Positions 31,203 through 38,192 of a stretch of 48,991 nt of DNA are shown here, piece after piece; within the stretch, counting starts at the first letter, position 1; the number at the start of each line of letters is the position of its first letter. This DNA comes from a virus, in the IMG/VR virus record IMGVR_UViG_3300021375_001484, positions 1 through 48,991 of that record; one strand, given 5' to 3'. The translations under genes and the position numbers were made by a program. Below the pieces are notes generated by a model. The model saw only the letters and a list, made by a program, of their open reading frames with translations, did no database searches and was not told where the DNA came from.

Positions 31203-31966
31203 AGAATTTAGTTGTATTTGGATATGGGTTTGTAGGTAGTACAGTTGCAGACTTTTTAAAGGCAGAAACAGAACATAATGTTGTTATAATAGATCCAAAG
31301 TATGATCATTTTAACAATGATCCATTACAAGCAGTAATGGAAGCTGACGGTGTTATCATTTGTGTTCCTACTCCATCAAGGAGTTTTGGAGATTGTGATG
31401 ATAGAGCTATTAAGAATATACTTGAACTATGTGATTACAGGCATAATATTCTTATTAAAAGCACAGTGCCATATGATTTACTTGACAAGTATGATGTTAA
31501 TGTAGTATACTCACCAGAGTTTCTTAAACAAAACAATGCAAGAGATGATTTCTACGCACAAGATAAGATGATATTTGGCTATGCAGACTTTAATGAATCA
31601 GGCTGTGATTGGTGGATTGATGTATTCAAAGATGGATTACCAGATGTAGATTATATTAAGACTGACAGAGCAACAGCAAGTATGGTTAAATACGTACACA
31701 ACAGTTGGTTGGCTACAAAGGTTGCTTTCTTTCATGAACTATTTAAAGTAGGTCCTGATCACATAGACTATAATAATTTAACAGATATATTGGCTAAGTT
31801 TCCTAATATAGGACCAAGTCATATGAAGGCACCAAACGATGTAGGTGGCCTAGGATACGATGGGGCATGTTTCCCCAAAGATGTACTTGCATTGTTACAC
31901 ATAATGCCACATACAATCTTAAAACAAGTACATGACACAAACACAAAATTAAAGGAAGGTTCTTAA
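31193..31966 (+). CDS. short UDP-glucose/GDP-mannose 6-dehydrogenase-like protein
   Basis: This 257-residue protein has an N-terminal NAD-binding GYGFVGSTV (about 9-17), VPTPSRSFGDCD (about 59-70), KSTVPYD, SPEFLKQNNA and the active-site GYDGACFPKD with C226. These are all hallmarks of nucleotide-sugar dehydrogenases. The usual C-terminal UDP-binding domain (about 120 residues) is missing, so substrate binding must differ. It uses a TTG start. The product, a sugar acid, could feed the glycosyltransferases of this phage. Confidence 0.85.
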   Translation: MAIKNLVVFGYGFVGSTVADFLKAETEHNVVIIDPKYDHFNNDPLQAVMEADGVIICVPTPSRSFGDCDDRAIKNILELCDYRHNILIKSTVPYDLLDKYDVNVVYSPEFLKQNNARDDFYAQDKMIFGYADFNESGCDWWIDVFKDGLPDVDYIKTDRATASMVKYVHNSWLATKVAFFHELFKVGPDHIDYNNLTDILAKFPNIGPSHMKAPNDVGGLGYDGACFPKDVLALLHIMPHTILKQVHDTNTKLKEGS

Positions 31967-32277
31967 TGTTTAGAAAAGCAGATGGCAAAGAAGATGATGT
32001 TCTCATCAATGCATGTAATGATACAGATGGTGTAATTAAACACGAATTACATACATATAGAATTAAACAGGGTGCATTTATTAAGGAAGTTGTTACTCGC
32101 AGATATGCTGGTACTGAAGTTATTGATACTAATGATAGTGATCCCTTGTTTATATTTGAGGGCAGTGAAGCAGATAACTCAGCATTTCAAGCACCAGAAG
32201 TTATGGCAAAGCAAAAAGAATTAGCAGAAACTAGTGGTTTAAAGAAATCTAAAGGGATACCAAGGAAGAAAAAGTAG
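31966..32277 (+). CDS. small protein with basic C-terminus, unknown
   Basis: This 103-residue protein shares one base with the dehydrogenase stop (TAATG). The first 65 residues appear beta-rich; the end is Lys-rich (GLKKSKGIPRKKK), consistent with nucleic-acid contact. No domain is recognised. Confidence 0.55.
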   Translation: MFRKADGKEDDVLINACNDTDGVIKHELHTYRIKQGAFIKEVVTRRYAGTEVIDTNDSDPLFIFEGSEADNSAFQAPEVMAKQKELAETSGLKKSKGIPRKKK

Positions 32278-32306
32278 TTGACTTACATACAAAAAGAGTG
32301 TATTAT
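32278..32306 (+). promoter_or_regulatory. sigma70-like promoter before queE
   Basis: TTGACT (32278-32283), exactly 17 bp, then TATTAT (32301-32306). It overlaps the preceding stop codon and precedes a 37-residue ORF and queE; CAGGAGA lies before the small ORF. Confidence 0.75.
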
Positions 32307-32339
32307 AGTATATAATTATAACCTACAGGAGATCTATAA

Positions 32340-32453
32340 ATGAAACTAAGTGAATTCAGAAGAAAGTTCGGTGAAGGCACAGACTTTGATTTAGATTGGG
32401 GTAAGCTAATGATCCTCGGTTTATGCATTTACATTGCAGTAAAGGTAAGTTAA
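32340..32453 (+). CDS. 37-residue ORF directly upstream of queE
   Basis: An ATG at 32340 follows ACAGGAGAT. The frame ends with TAA whose last base begins the queE ATG (TAATG), so queE translation is coupled to it. The product has an acidic/basic first half and a hydrophobic end (LMILGLCIYIAVKVS), a possible membrane anchor. No homologue is recognised. Confidence 0.55.
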   Translation: MKLSEFRRKFGEGTDFDLDWGKLMILGLCIYIAVKVS

Positions 32454-33349
32454 TGAAGCTAAGATACTCAGAAGCATTTTATAGTGTACAAGGTGAAGGT
32501 AAATTTGTAGGAGTGCCTAGTGTGTTCTTACGTACCTTTGGTTGTAACTTTCGTTGTATGAACTTTGGTTTAGACAGAAGTGAACCTAGTAGAGCAGAGA
32601 AGCATAAAGCAGGTAACAGATATAATGATGAAGTTAAAGGCTTACTTGATGCAGGAGTTCATGAAACTACAACAGAGTTTACAGACTTGCCTATTATACA
32701 TACGGGTTGTGATACTTATGCAAGTATCTATCCTGAGTTCAAGCACTTTAATAAAGAAGCAACAATAGATGAAGTGGTTGAACATTTACTTAGCCTTACT
32801 CCAGAAGGCAAATGGACTATGGATAATGGACAAGATGTACATTTGATACTAACTGGAGGCGAACCTTTGTTGGCGTGGCAACGATTGTACGTAGAACTAT
32901 TTGAACATCCACGTATGAAGGATTTAAAAAATGTCACATTTGAAACAAATACTACACAACATTTACACGATGATCTCTTCAACTACCTCCACGATTCAGA
33001 CAGGATTGAAGTCACTTGGAGTTGTTCCCCAAAGCTATCTGTTAGCGGAGAGTCTTGGGAAGATGCTATTAAGCCTGATGTGGCTTACTGTTATAGCCTT
33101 GTGGACGATAGTGATATCTATCTCAAGTTTGTTGTGGCTGATAGGCACGATATTGAAGAAGCTGGCAGAGCTGTTGAAGCATATCGCAAAGAAGGTTTGG
33201 AATGTCCTGTATACCTTATGCCTCTCGGTGGCAGGTCTGAAGAGTATAATCTTAACGTGCAAGAGGTGGCTAACATCTGTATGGAAAAAGGATGGCGGTT
33301 TACACCCAGACTACATATTAGCCTCTTCGGCAATGCATGGGGAACATAA
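32453..33349 (+). CDS. queE: 7-carboxy-7-deazaguanine synthase-like radical SAM enzyme
   Basis: This 298-residue protein follows the QueE plan: the start YSEAFYSVQGEGKFVGVPSVFLRTFGC is the family signature and LILTGGEPLL the SAM-binding motif. The cluster motif is unusual. C31 and C35 (CNFRC) are followed not by a Cys two residues on but by a 50-residue insert, after which comes C86 in GCDTYAS, resembling the 'CDT' that ends the canonical CxxxCxxCDT. It converts carboxytetrahydropterin to carboxydeazaguanine using SAM. The start at 32453 overlaps the small ORF stop. MetK is two genes downstream. Confidence 0.9.
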   Translation: MKLRYSEAFYSVQGEGKFVGVPSVFLRTFGCNFRCMNFGLDRSEPSRAEKHKAGNRYNDEVKGLLDAGVHETTTEFTDLPIIHTGCDTYASIYPEFKHFNKEATIDEVVEHLLSLTPEGKWTMDNGQDVHLILTGGEPLLAWQRLYVELFEHPRMKDLKNVTFETNTTQHLHDDLFNYLHDSDRIEVTWSCSPKLSVSGESWEDAIKPDVAYCYSLVDDSDIYLKFVVADRHDIEEAGRAVEAYRKEGLECPVYLMPLGGRSEEYNLNVQEVANICMEKGWRFTPRLHISLFGNAWGT

Positions 33350-33488
33350 TGATACTAGTGATCTGTATATGAAAGCTATGCAGGAAGAATTAGATCATGA
33401 AGGTAAACCAAAGTATAAAAATGCACAACACGAAAAGGCAATGAAGTCGCCTATCGATCAAGATGCAATTAGAAAAGCAGGTTGGTGA
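33333..33488 (+). CDS. small hydrophilic protein, unknown
   Basis: This frame of 51 codons starts at an ATG 17 nt inside the end of queE; a start at 33369 would give 39 codons. The product is very polar (Lys, Glu, Asp, His) with no motif. Its last codon and stop lie in a hairpin before metK. Real but poorly supported. Confidence 0.45.
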   Translation: MHGEHNDTSDLYMKAMQEELDHEGKPKYKNAQHEKAMKSPIDQDAIRKAGW

Positions 33489-33495
33489 GACCAAC
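33481..33495 (+). other. hairpin upstream of metK
   Basis: GTTGGT and ACCAAC pair perfectly around GAG; flanking CAG/CTG can extend it with one bulge (33478-33498). It covers the stop of the small gene and ends 28 nt before the metK start. No T-tract follows. It could be an mRNA processing or leader structure. Confidence 0.5.
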
Positions 33496-33523
33496 TGTAG
33501 AATATTAAAGGAAAAAACAAAAT

Positions 33524-34606
33524 ATGAATAATTATATTTTTACTAGCGAAAGTGTTAGCGAAGGTCATCCAGATAAGATCGCAGATCAAATCTCAGATGC
33601 ACTTGTTGATGCTGGTTTGGCTAACGGAGATGAGACAACCCGTGTAGCCGTTGAAACACTTGTAACCACTAACCACGTAACAGTAGCGGGCGAAGTAAAG
33701 AACTTTAACGTAGACAATGTAGAAGAGATTGTCCGTAATAAAGTTAAAGAAATTGGATACGAACAAGACGGATTCCATTGGGAGAAGTTAGAGTTCGTAA
33801 ATAAGATCCATGCACAGAGTGGTGACATTGGATTAGGCACTGATGACTTTGGTGCAGGTGATCAAGGCATTATGTTTGGTTATGCAAATAATGAAAATGA
33901 TGCGTTCTTGCCAGCACCCATTCATCTCTCACATGAGGTGTTAAAAAGACTAAAAGAGATGCGACAAGGTGGATACGAGTACGTGCTACCAGATGCAAAA
34001 TCACAAGTAAGTGTTCAATACGAAGGTGGTAAACCTAAACGTATAGACCAAGTTGTTATAAGTAGTCAACATAAAAAAGGGTTCAATCACAGTATTGTGA
34101 TGCCATGTAGACAGGCGGCCCAAGAAGTAATGGGAGGTTTAATAGACAATGACACTATCTGGCATATCAATCCTACAGGCAATTTTGTTATTGGTGGTCC
34201 TGATGGCGACACAGGAATTACCGGGCGTAAGATTATCGTTGATACTTATGGTGGCTTTGCTCCCCATGGTGGCGGGGCTTTTAGTGGAAAGGACCCAACA
34301 AAAGTCGACAGATCGGCGGCGTACATGGCAAGATGGTTAGCAAAAAATGTTGTAGCAGATAACATGGCTGACTGGTGCCAAATACAGTTGTCTTATGCTA
34401 TTGGCGTTAAAGAGCCTACAAGCATTTATATAGATAGCAATGGACATAATAGAAGTATCCAACAATTTATTGCAAACAATATTGACTTAACACCTAAAGG
34501 AATTATTGATAAGTTTGATATGTTTAATTTTAACGAGTATAGTGCAAACTGCACATACGGTCACTTTGGTGATAAAGATGTTCCATGGGAACAGATAGGA
34601 TGGTAA
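33524..34606 (+). CDS. metK: S-adenosylmethionine synthetase
   Basis: This 360-residue protein has all MetK signatures: SESVSEGHPDKIADQISD at the start, GAGDQGIMFGYA (about 108-119), the PTGNFVIGGPDGDTGITGRK core, and GGGAFSGKDPTKVDRSAAY (about 245-263). It makes SAM from methionine and ATP. It is slightly shorter than bacterial MetK (about 384), with the reduction near the C-terminus. In this phage SAM would be used by QueE, four other radical SAM proteins and the methyltransferase-like proteins. AAAGGAAA precedes the start. Confidence 0.95.
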   Translation: MNNYIFTSESVSEGHPDKIADQISDALVDAGLANGDETTRVAVETLVTTNHVTVAGEVKNFNVDNVEEIVRNKVKEIGYEQDGFHWEKLEFVNKIHAQSGDIGLGTDDFGAGDQGIMFGYANNENDAFLPAPIHLSHEVLKRLKEMRQGGYEYVLPDAKSQVSVQYEGGKPKRIDQVVISSQHKKGFNHSIVMPCRQAAQEVMGGLIDNDTIWHINPTGNFVIGGPDGDTGITGRKIIVDTYGGFAPHGGGAFSGKDPTKVDRSAAYMARWLAKNVVADNMADWCQIQLSYAIGVKEPTSIYIDSNGHNRSIQQFIANNIDLTPKGIIDKFDMFNFNEYSANCTYGHFGDKDVPWEQIGW

Positions 34607-34607
34607 T

Positions 34608-34895
34608 ATGTGGAAGAAACTAAAAAATGTACTGGGTGGAAAAGGTGAAGTACCTAAAGAAATCCTTTCAGCAAAAGAGAAAGCGACTGCACAAAAGAAA
34701 CCTTTTATAGAAGTTGTTAAAGTAAACTTTGATAAAGATAATCCAGCTGATGGTTACTTTGAATTAGAGTGGAATGAAATATTTGTTGAACAATTACGAG
34801 CGGCTGGCTATCAAGGAACCTCACCAGAGGAAATTGTAGACAGTTGGTTTACTCAGCTATGCAGAGGTATTGGCGCTGAAGATGAATTTGTCTAG
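34608..34895 (+). CDS. small protein, unknown
   Basis: This 95-residue protein has a basic N-terminus (KKLKNVLGGKGEVPKE) and an acidic C-terminal half (FELEWNEIFVEQLRAAGYQG) with strand-helix character. It starts one base after metK. The form is typical of conserved phage proteins of unknown role; no motif is recognised. Confidence 0.6.
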   Translation: MWKKLKNVLGGKGEVPKEILSAKEKATAQKKPFIEVVKVNFDKDNPADGYFELEWNEIFVEQLRAAGYQGTSPEEIVDSWFTQLCRGIGAEDEFV

Positions 34896-35607
34896 TAGGG
34901 ATATTGTAATAGGCCCTGGCCATAGTTTAAACGAACTTACAAATAGACTGCTAACAATTATTAGAGCTGAGAATCATAGCAAAGATCTATGGGAGATGTA
35001 TCCAGGCACCTTTGGCCTATATGCACGACATGGTGATGACTACCAACACATAGATAATCCAGAAGAAGTAGAATACTATAACAATTACATTAGAAATAGT
35101 ACTGATAATAGTACTGTAAAAGATTATAAGAGCTCTGGATTCTATGTTAATTGTGTAGCAGATATTATTAAAGATGTCACTCTTGATGTTGATGGTAATT
35201 TCTATAGTACATACCTTGACATGGAAAATTATCCTATGAATAGATTCCATTACTTAATGATGGAGTTTAGTATTGGTGCGGCTGAGGATCTTGACTACAC
35301 AAAAGAACCAAGTCTTTCATGGTTGTGCCATCGTGTAAAAGTTAAAACAGAGATGGAAAACCAATACATGCAAGAACATCCTAATTTAATATGGGTTCAT
35401 GCAGGTCAGTTGTTACAAAAAGACTACACATCACTTAAATTTCTCCCACACCATATGTCAGTTAACCATGAGAAACTACTTGATCCTGTTATAGATAAGT
35501 ACAATTATCTTAACCAAGTAGCACATCCTATAATTAAAGATATAGTTGAATTATCATGGGAAGGTATAATAGCTATTGCAGATGAGTACAATGTCCTCCC
35601 AAACTAA
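34882..35607 (+). CDS. unknown protein downstream of metK
   Basis: This 241-residue protein is soluble and rich in Tyr, Asn and His. HPNLIWVHAGQLLQK and FLPHHMSVNHEKLL lie in the second half, but no domain is recognised. The ATG at 34882 overlaps the preceding gene by 14 nt; a TTG at 34870 would add four residues. It is the last gene before a regulatory gap. Confidence 0.6.
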   Translation: MNLSSRDIVIGPGHSLNELTNRLLTIIRAENHSKDLWEMYPGTFGLYARHGDDYQHIDNPEEVEYYNNYIRNSTDNSTVKDYKSSGFYVNCVADIIKDVTLDVDGNFYSTYLDMENYPMNRFHYLMMEFSIGAAEDLDYTKEPSLSWLCHRVKVKTEMENQYMQEHPNLIWVHAGQLLQKDYTSLKFLPHHMSVNHEKLLDPVIDKYNYLNQVAHPIIKDIVELSWEGIIAIADEYNVLPN

Positions 35608-35617
35608 AATTGCGGTA

Positions 35618-35670
35618 TTACTCAGATAAAGGTTACTGTTATCTCAAATAACTGTGGGTTATCTCAGATA
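35618..35670 (+). repeat. three phased operator-like repeats
   Basis: Three near-identical 12-bp units, TTACTCAGATAA (35618), TTATCTCAAATA (35639) and TTATCTCAGATA (35659), start 21 and 20 bp apart, close to two helical turns. They end 22 bp before the -35 box at 35693. The spacing is that of an activator or cooperative repressor array. Confidence 0.6.
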
Positions 35671-35692
35671 TAGTGTAGCAGTATTTTAAAGG

Positions 35693-35721
35693 TTGACAAC
35701 ACCAAGAAGTCTTGCTATTAT
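35693..35721 (+). promoter_or_regulatory. sigma70-like promoter with inverted repeat in spacer
   Basis: TTGACA (35693-35698), 17 bp, then TATTAT (35716-35721). The spacer holds CAAGA-AG-TCTTG (35703-35714), a perfect 5-bp inverted repeat, and three phased repeats lie upstream. It serves the gene at 35749. Confidence 0.8.
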
Positions 35722-35748
35722 AATAATATCAATGATAGGAGAGTCACG

Positions 35749-35979
35749 ATGTCTAATGTAATTGAATTCCCAATCCGTAAAACACAACAATGTAAAGATT
35801 TACAGCATATTGCTCGTACTACTAAAAATGTAGTCTTTACGTGTATTAAAGATGAAATGTTAGCACTAAAAATGCCTTTCAAGCAGGACAAATACTTGCA
35901 AGCAAAAGCAATAGAAATTGCAGATATGTATCACAACGTATTAGTAGAATACTACAAAAATGATGCAAATTTTACTTGA
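35749..35979 (+). CDS. small helical protein with its own regulated promoter
   Basis: This 76-residue protein begins MSNVIEFPIRKT, a start shared by many small phage proteins, and is mostly helical with Lys/Ala/Met-rich stretches and an aromatic end. No domain is recognised. ATAGGAGAG precedes the start. It is alone between two promoters, and its upstream repeats are the most elaborate control region in the window, so its level may matter for the phage. Confidence 0.6.
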   Translation: MSNVIEFPIRKTQQCKDLQHIARTTKNVVFTCIKDEMLALKMPFKQDKYLQAKAIEIADMYHNVLVEYYKNDANFT

Positions 35980-36004
35980 CAACCAATACCTCTTAGCGTA
36001 TACT
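35976..36004 (+). promoter_or_regulatory. sigma70-like promoter for the exonuclease gene
   Basis: TTGACA (35976-35981), exactly 17 bp, then TATACT (35999-36004). The -35 box overlaps the stop codon of the small gene. The nuclease ATG follows 30 bp after the -10 box with AAGGA between. Confidence 0.82.
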
Positions 36005-36033
36005 AATATAGTAAATTTAGATAAGGATTACGA

Positions 36034-37029
36034 ATGCAGACTTATATTCTAGTAGATACAGCCAATATGTTTATGCGAGCTCGCCATGTAGTACGTGGTG
36101 ACGATATGTATACTAAAATTGGTATGTCGTATCATATTATGTTTAACAGTATTAATAAGGTATGGCGTGAGCAACAGGGCTCACACGTTGTAGTCGCACT
36201 AGAAGGTCGTAGTTGGCGTAAAGACTTTTATGAGCCTTATAAACGTAATAGGCAAGCAATACTAACGGCAAAGACAGAACGTGAACAAGAAGAAGATGCA
36301 CAGTTTTGGCAAGCATTTGATGAGCTACAAGGCTTTATGCGAGATAAGACTAATTGTACAGTATTGCAACATAAGCAGTGTGAAGCAGATGACTTTATTG
36401 CTCGTTGGATACAGAACCATCCTAATGATAAGCATATTATTGTTAGCAGTGATAGTGACTTCTATCAGTTGTTATCGCCTACTGTACAACAGTACAATGG
36501 TATTACACAAGAGCTTATTACAATAGAAGGTGTGTTTAACGACAAAGGCAAACCTGTTATAGATAAGAAGACTAAGGAGCCTAAGCAGATGGGTGATCCA
36601 CAATGGTTGTTGTTTGAGAAGTGCATACGTGGTGATACAAGTGATAACGTGTTTAGTGCATGTCCAGGTGCTCGTAAGAAAGGCACTAAGAACAAGGTTG
36701 GTATGTTAGAAGCATTTGCAGATAAGGATACTAAAGGTTATAATTGGAATAACTTTATGCTACAACGTTGGGTAGATCATGAGAATGTAGAGCATCGTGT
36801 ACTTGAGGACTATCAACGCAACATGCACATTATTGATCTTACTGCACAGCCAGATAATATTAAGCAAGCTCTAGATGATGCTATTGTAGAGCAAGTACAG
36901 AAGGATAAGAAAGCACAAGTAGGTGTACATTTTATGAAGTTCTGTGGTAAACATAGTTTAGATAACATTAGTAAGAATGCAGGCGATCATGCCGCATACC
37001 TCAATGCAGGTTACATACAAGGAGTATAA
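36034..37029 (+). CDS. 5'-3' exonuclease / T4 RNase H-like flap nuclease
   Basis: This 331-residue protein has the FEN-family plan: ILVDTANMFMRA with the first metal-binding Asp (D8), ALEGRSWRKDFYEPYKRNRQ (the helical-arch start with Arg/Lys), CEADDFIARWI (acid cluster, about 111-121), SSDSDFYQLL (about 135-144) and GDTSDNVFSACPGARKKG (helix-hairpin-helix region with D-T-S-D). It removes RNA primers and 5' flaps during lagging-strand synthesis. Length fits T4 Rnh (305). It has its own promoter. Two closely related activities (5'-exonuclease, RNase H) cannot be told apart here. Confidence 0.9.
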   Translation: MQTYILVDTANMFMRARHVVRGDDMYTKIGMSYHIMFNSINKVWREQQGSHVVVALEGRSWRKDFYEPYKRNRQAILTAKTEREQEEDAQFWQAFDELQGFMRDKTNCTVLQHKQCEADDFIARWIQNHPNDKHIIVSSDSDFYQLLSPTVQQYNGITQELITIEGVFNDKGKPVIDKKTKEPKQMGDPQWLLFEKCIRGDTSDNVFSACPGARKKGTKNKVGMLEAFADKDTKGYNWNNFMLQRWVDHENVEHRVLEDYQRNMHIIDLTAQPDNIKQALDDAIVEQVQKDKKAQVGVHFMKFCGKHSLDNISKNAGDHAAYLNAGYIQGV

Positions 37030-37031
37030 CA

Positions 37032-37376
37032 ATGAAGTATATTTTAACAGCCATTATGGCAATAATGATTGCAAGTCCAACATTAGCAGATGATGGAAGT
37101 GTGAACTGGTTTGTAAGTACACAAGTTACGAAGTCAGTTGGAACTTCTTCTCCATTTGATGGCAGAACATTTGATAAAAAGATTAAACCCTACGGTAATG
37201 ATATGAATGTTATTGATCCTCATATTAAGGATTGGTTTGTAAATGTAAAAATTACTGATACAAGTGGAAATATAACAGGGTTTCAACAAATGTATAGTCA
37301 TAGCATTGTAAGGTTTACTGATGCAAATGGACAAACATATAACATCACATTCAAAAGGACACCAGTAATCCAATGA
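37032..37376 (+). CDS. small exported protein, unknown
   Basis: This 114-residue protein has a good Sec signal peptide (cleavage near TLA-D, residue 19-20). The mature part looks like a small beta domain (DWFVNVKITDTSGNITGFQQMY) with no cysteines. CAAGGAG precedes the start two bases after the nuclease gene. Periplasmic location is likely; role unknown. Confidence 0.65.
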   Translation: MKYILTAIMAIMIASPTLADDGSVNWFVSTQVTKSVGTSSPFDGRTFDKKIKPYGNDMNVIDPHIKDWFVNVKITDTSGNITGFQQMYSHSIVRFTDANGQTYNITFKRTPVIQ

Positions 37377-37711
37377 CAGAATCAACAGAAATTTATGAAG
37401 AATATTTAGGTAAACTTAAAAAAGGAATCTTTGAAGTTACCTTTACAAAAGTTAATGGTGAAGAACGTATAATGAATTGTACGTTACATGATAAAATAAT
37501 ACCACAGGCTACAAAGAAAGATCCACTTACACAAACAAAAGTACGTGAGATTAATGAGAATGTGGTAAGTGTCTGGGACGTTAAAGCAGAAGGTTGGCGT
37601 AGTTTTCGTACAGCCAATGTAACTGAATTTAAACGACTTGGACCTGCATGTACATGTGGCAAAACCCAGGATGCTTTAAAAAAGTGTGATGGTAGCCACA
37701 GAAATGCTTAA
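37373..37711 (+). CDS. DUF2693-like small protein with CDGSH-like tail
   Basis: This 112-residue protein has an SH3-like first part of the DUF2693 kind (KKGIFEVTFTKVNGEERIMNCTL...VWDVKAEGWRSFRTANV), common in phages. The C-terminus holds C93-x-C95-x9-C105-D-G-S-H109. The CDGSH iron-sulfur motif is CxC-x8-CDGxH, so one extra residue is present and the usual Pro is absent. If it binds a 2Fe-2S cluster, it would be a rare fusion; otherwise it could bind zinc. The start overlaps the exported-protein stop (ATGA). Confidence 0.65.
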   Translation: MTESTEIYEEYLGKLKKGIFEVTFTKVNGEERIMNCTLHDKIIPQATKKDPLTQTKVREINENVVSVWDVKAEGWRSFRTANVTEFKRLGPACTCGKTQDALKKCDGSHRNA

Positions 37712-38192
37712 AGCACGTGAAGTAATAGCAGATAAGTATTGGATCGTAGACGATAAGTCTGGCCGTAAGGTAGGTACATTACGACACTGTGACTCTGGCT
37801 ATGAGTTCTTTGATAGCCGTACAAACGAAAAGACTATCTTTGATAATATAGAAGATTTTAACATAACAGAACGTGAAGAGGAAAAAGAGTCAAACGTTCT
37901 AGTAGATGGTTATCCATCTGGAGTATCTCAACCTACTCCTGTTGCACATGAATCTCTACCAGTCTTTAGAAAAACCCCAACATCTAAACAAGAGTTCGTC
38001 GCTGGATACTATATACTAAAATTTCAGGGAATGGGCTGGCAGTGGGCGTTCGCTCCTAGACTAGCAACCCTAGATAAATACGAGTATAGAGGTCCTTTTT
38101 TAACAGAGTGGGAAATGAATCTCGAATTAAAAAAGTACAAGCGAGGAACACATGAAAATCCGGAAGTCATTAACGGTACCACTGACACTTAG
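37704..38192 (+). CDS. unknown protein upstream of the HtrA-type protease
   Basis: This 162-residue protein has YWIVDDKSGRKVGTLRHCDSGYEFFD near the start, a compact beta sheet pattern, and an aromatic FVAGYYILKFQGMGWQWAFAPRL segment later. No family is recognised with confidence. The ATG at 37704 overlaps the preceding stop, more in keeping with neighbours than the ATG at 37689. Its last 41 nt overlap the protease gene. Confidence 0.6.
   Translation: MLKAREVIADKYWIVDDKSGRKVGTLRHCDSGYEFFDSRTNEKTIFDNIEDFNITEREEEKESNVLVDGYPSGVSQPTPVAHESLPVFRKTPTSKQEFVAGYYILKFQGMGWQWAFAPRLATLDKYEYRGPFLTEWEMNLELKKYKRGTHENPEVINGTTDT
38073..38080 (+). promoter_or_regulatory. possible late promoter motif (GATAAATA)
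   Basis: GATAAATA lies 72 bp before the protease ATG, inside the preceding coding sequence (Asp-Lys codons). The match is exact for NATAAATA, but coding chance is likely in AT-rich DNA. Confidence 0.3.

Noticed and set aside
31482-31511. TTGACA-18-TATACT within the UDP-sugar dehydrogenase gene
   Set aside because: It is inside coding sequence and has an 18-bp spacer, unlike the uniform 17 bp of the intergenic promoters; probably chance.
32931-33332. Open frame overlapping most of queE, continuing into the small gene at 33333
   Set aside because: This part covers the queE gene in another frame with no motif or ribosome-binding site; only the end beyond queE is kept as a possible small gene.
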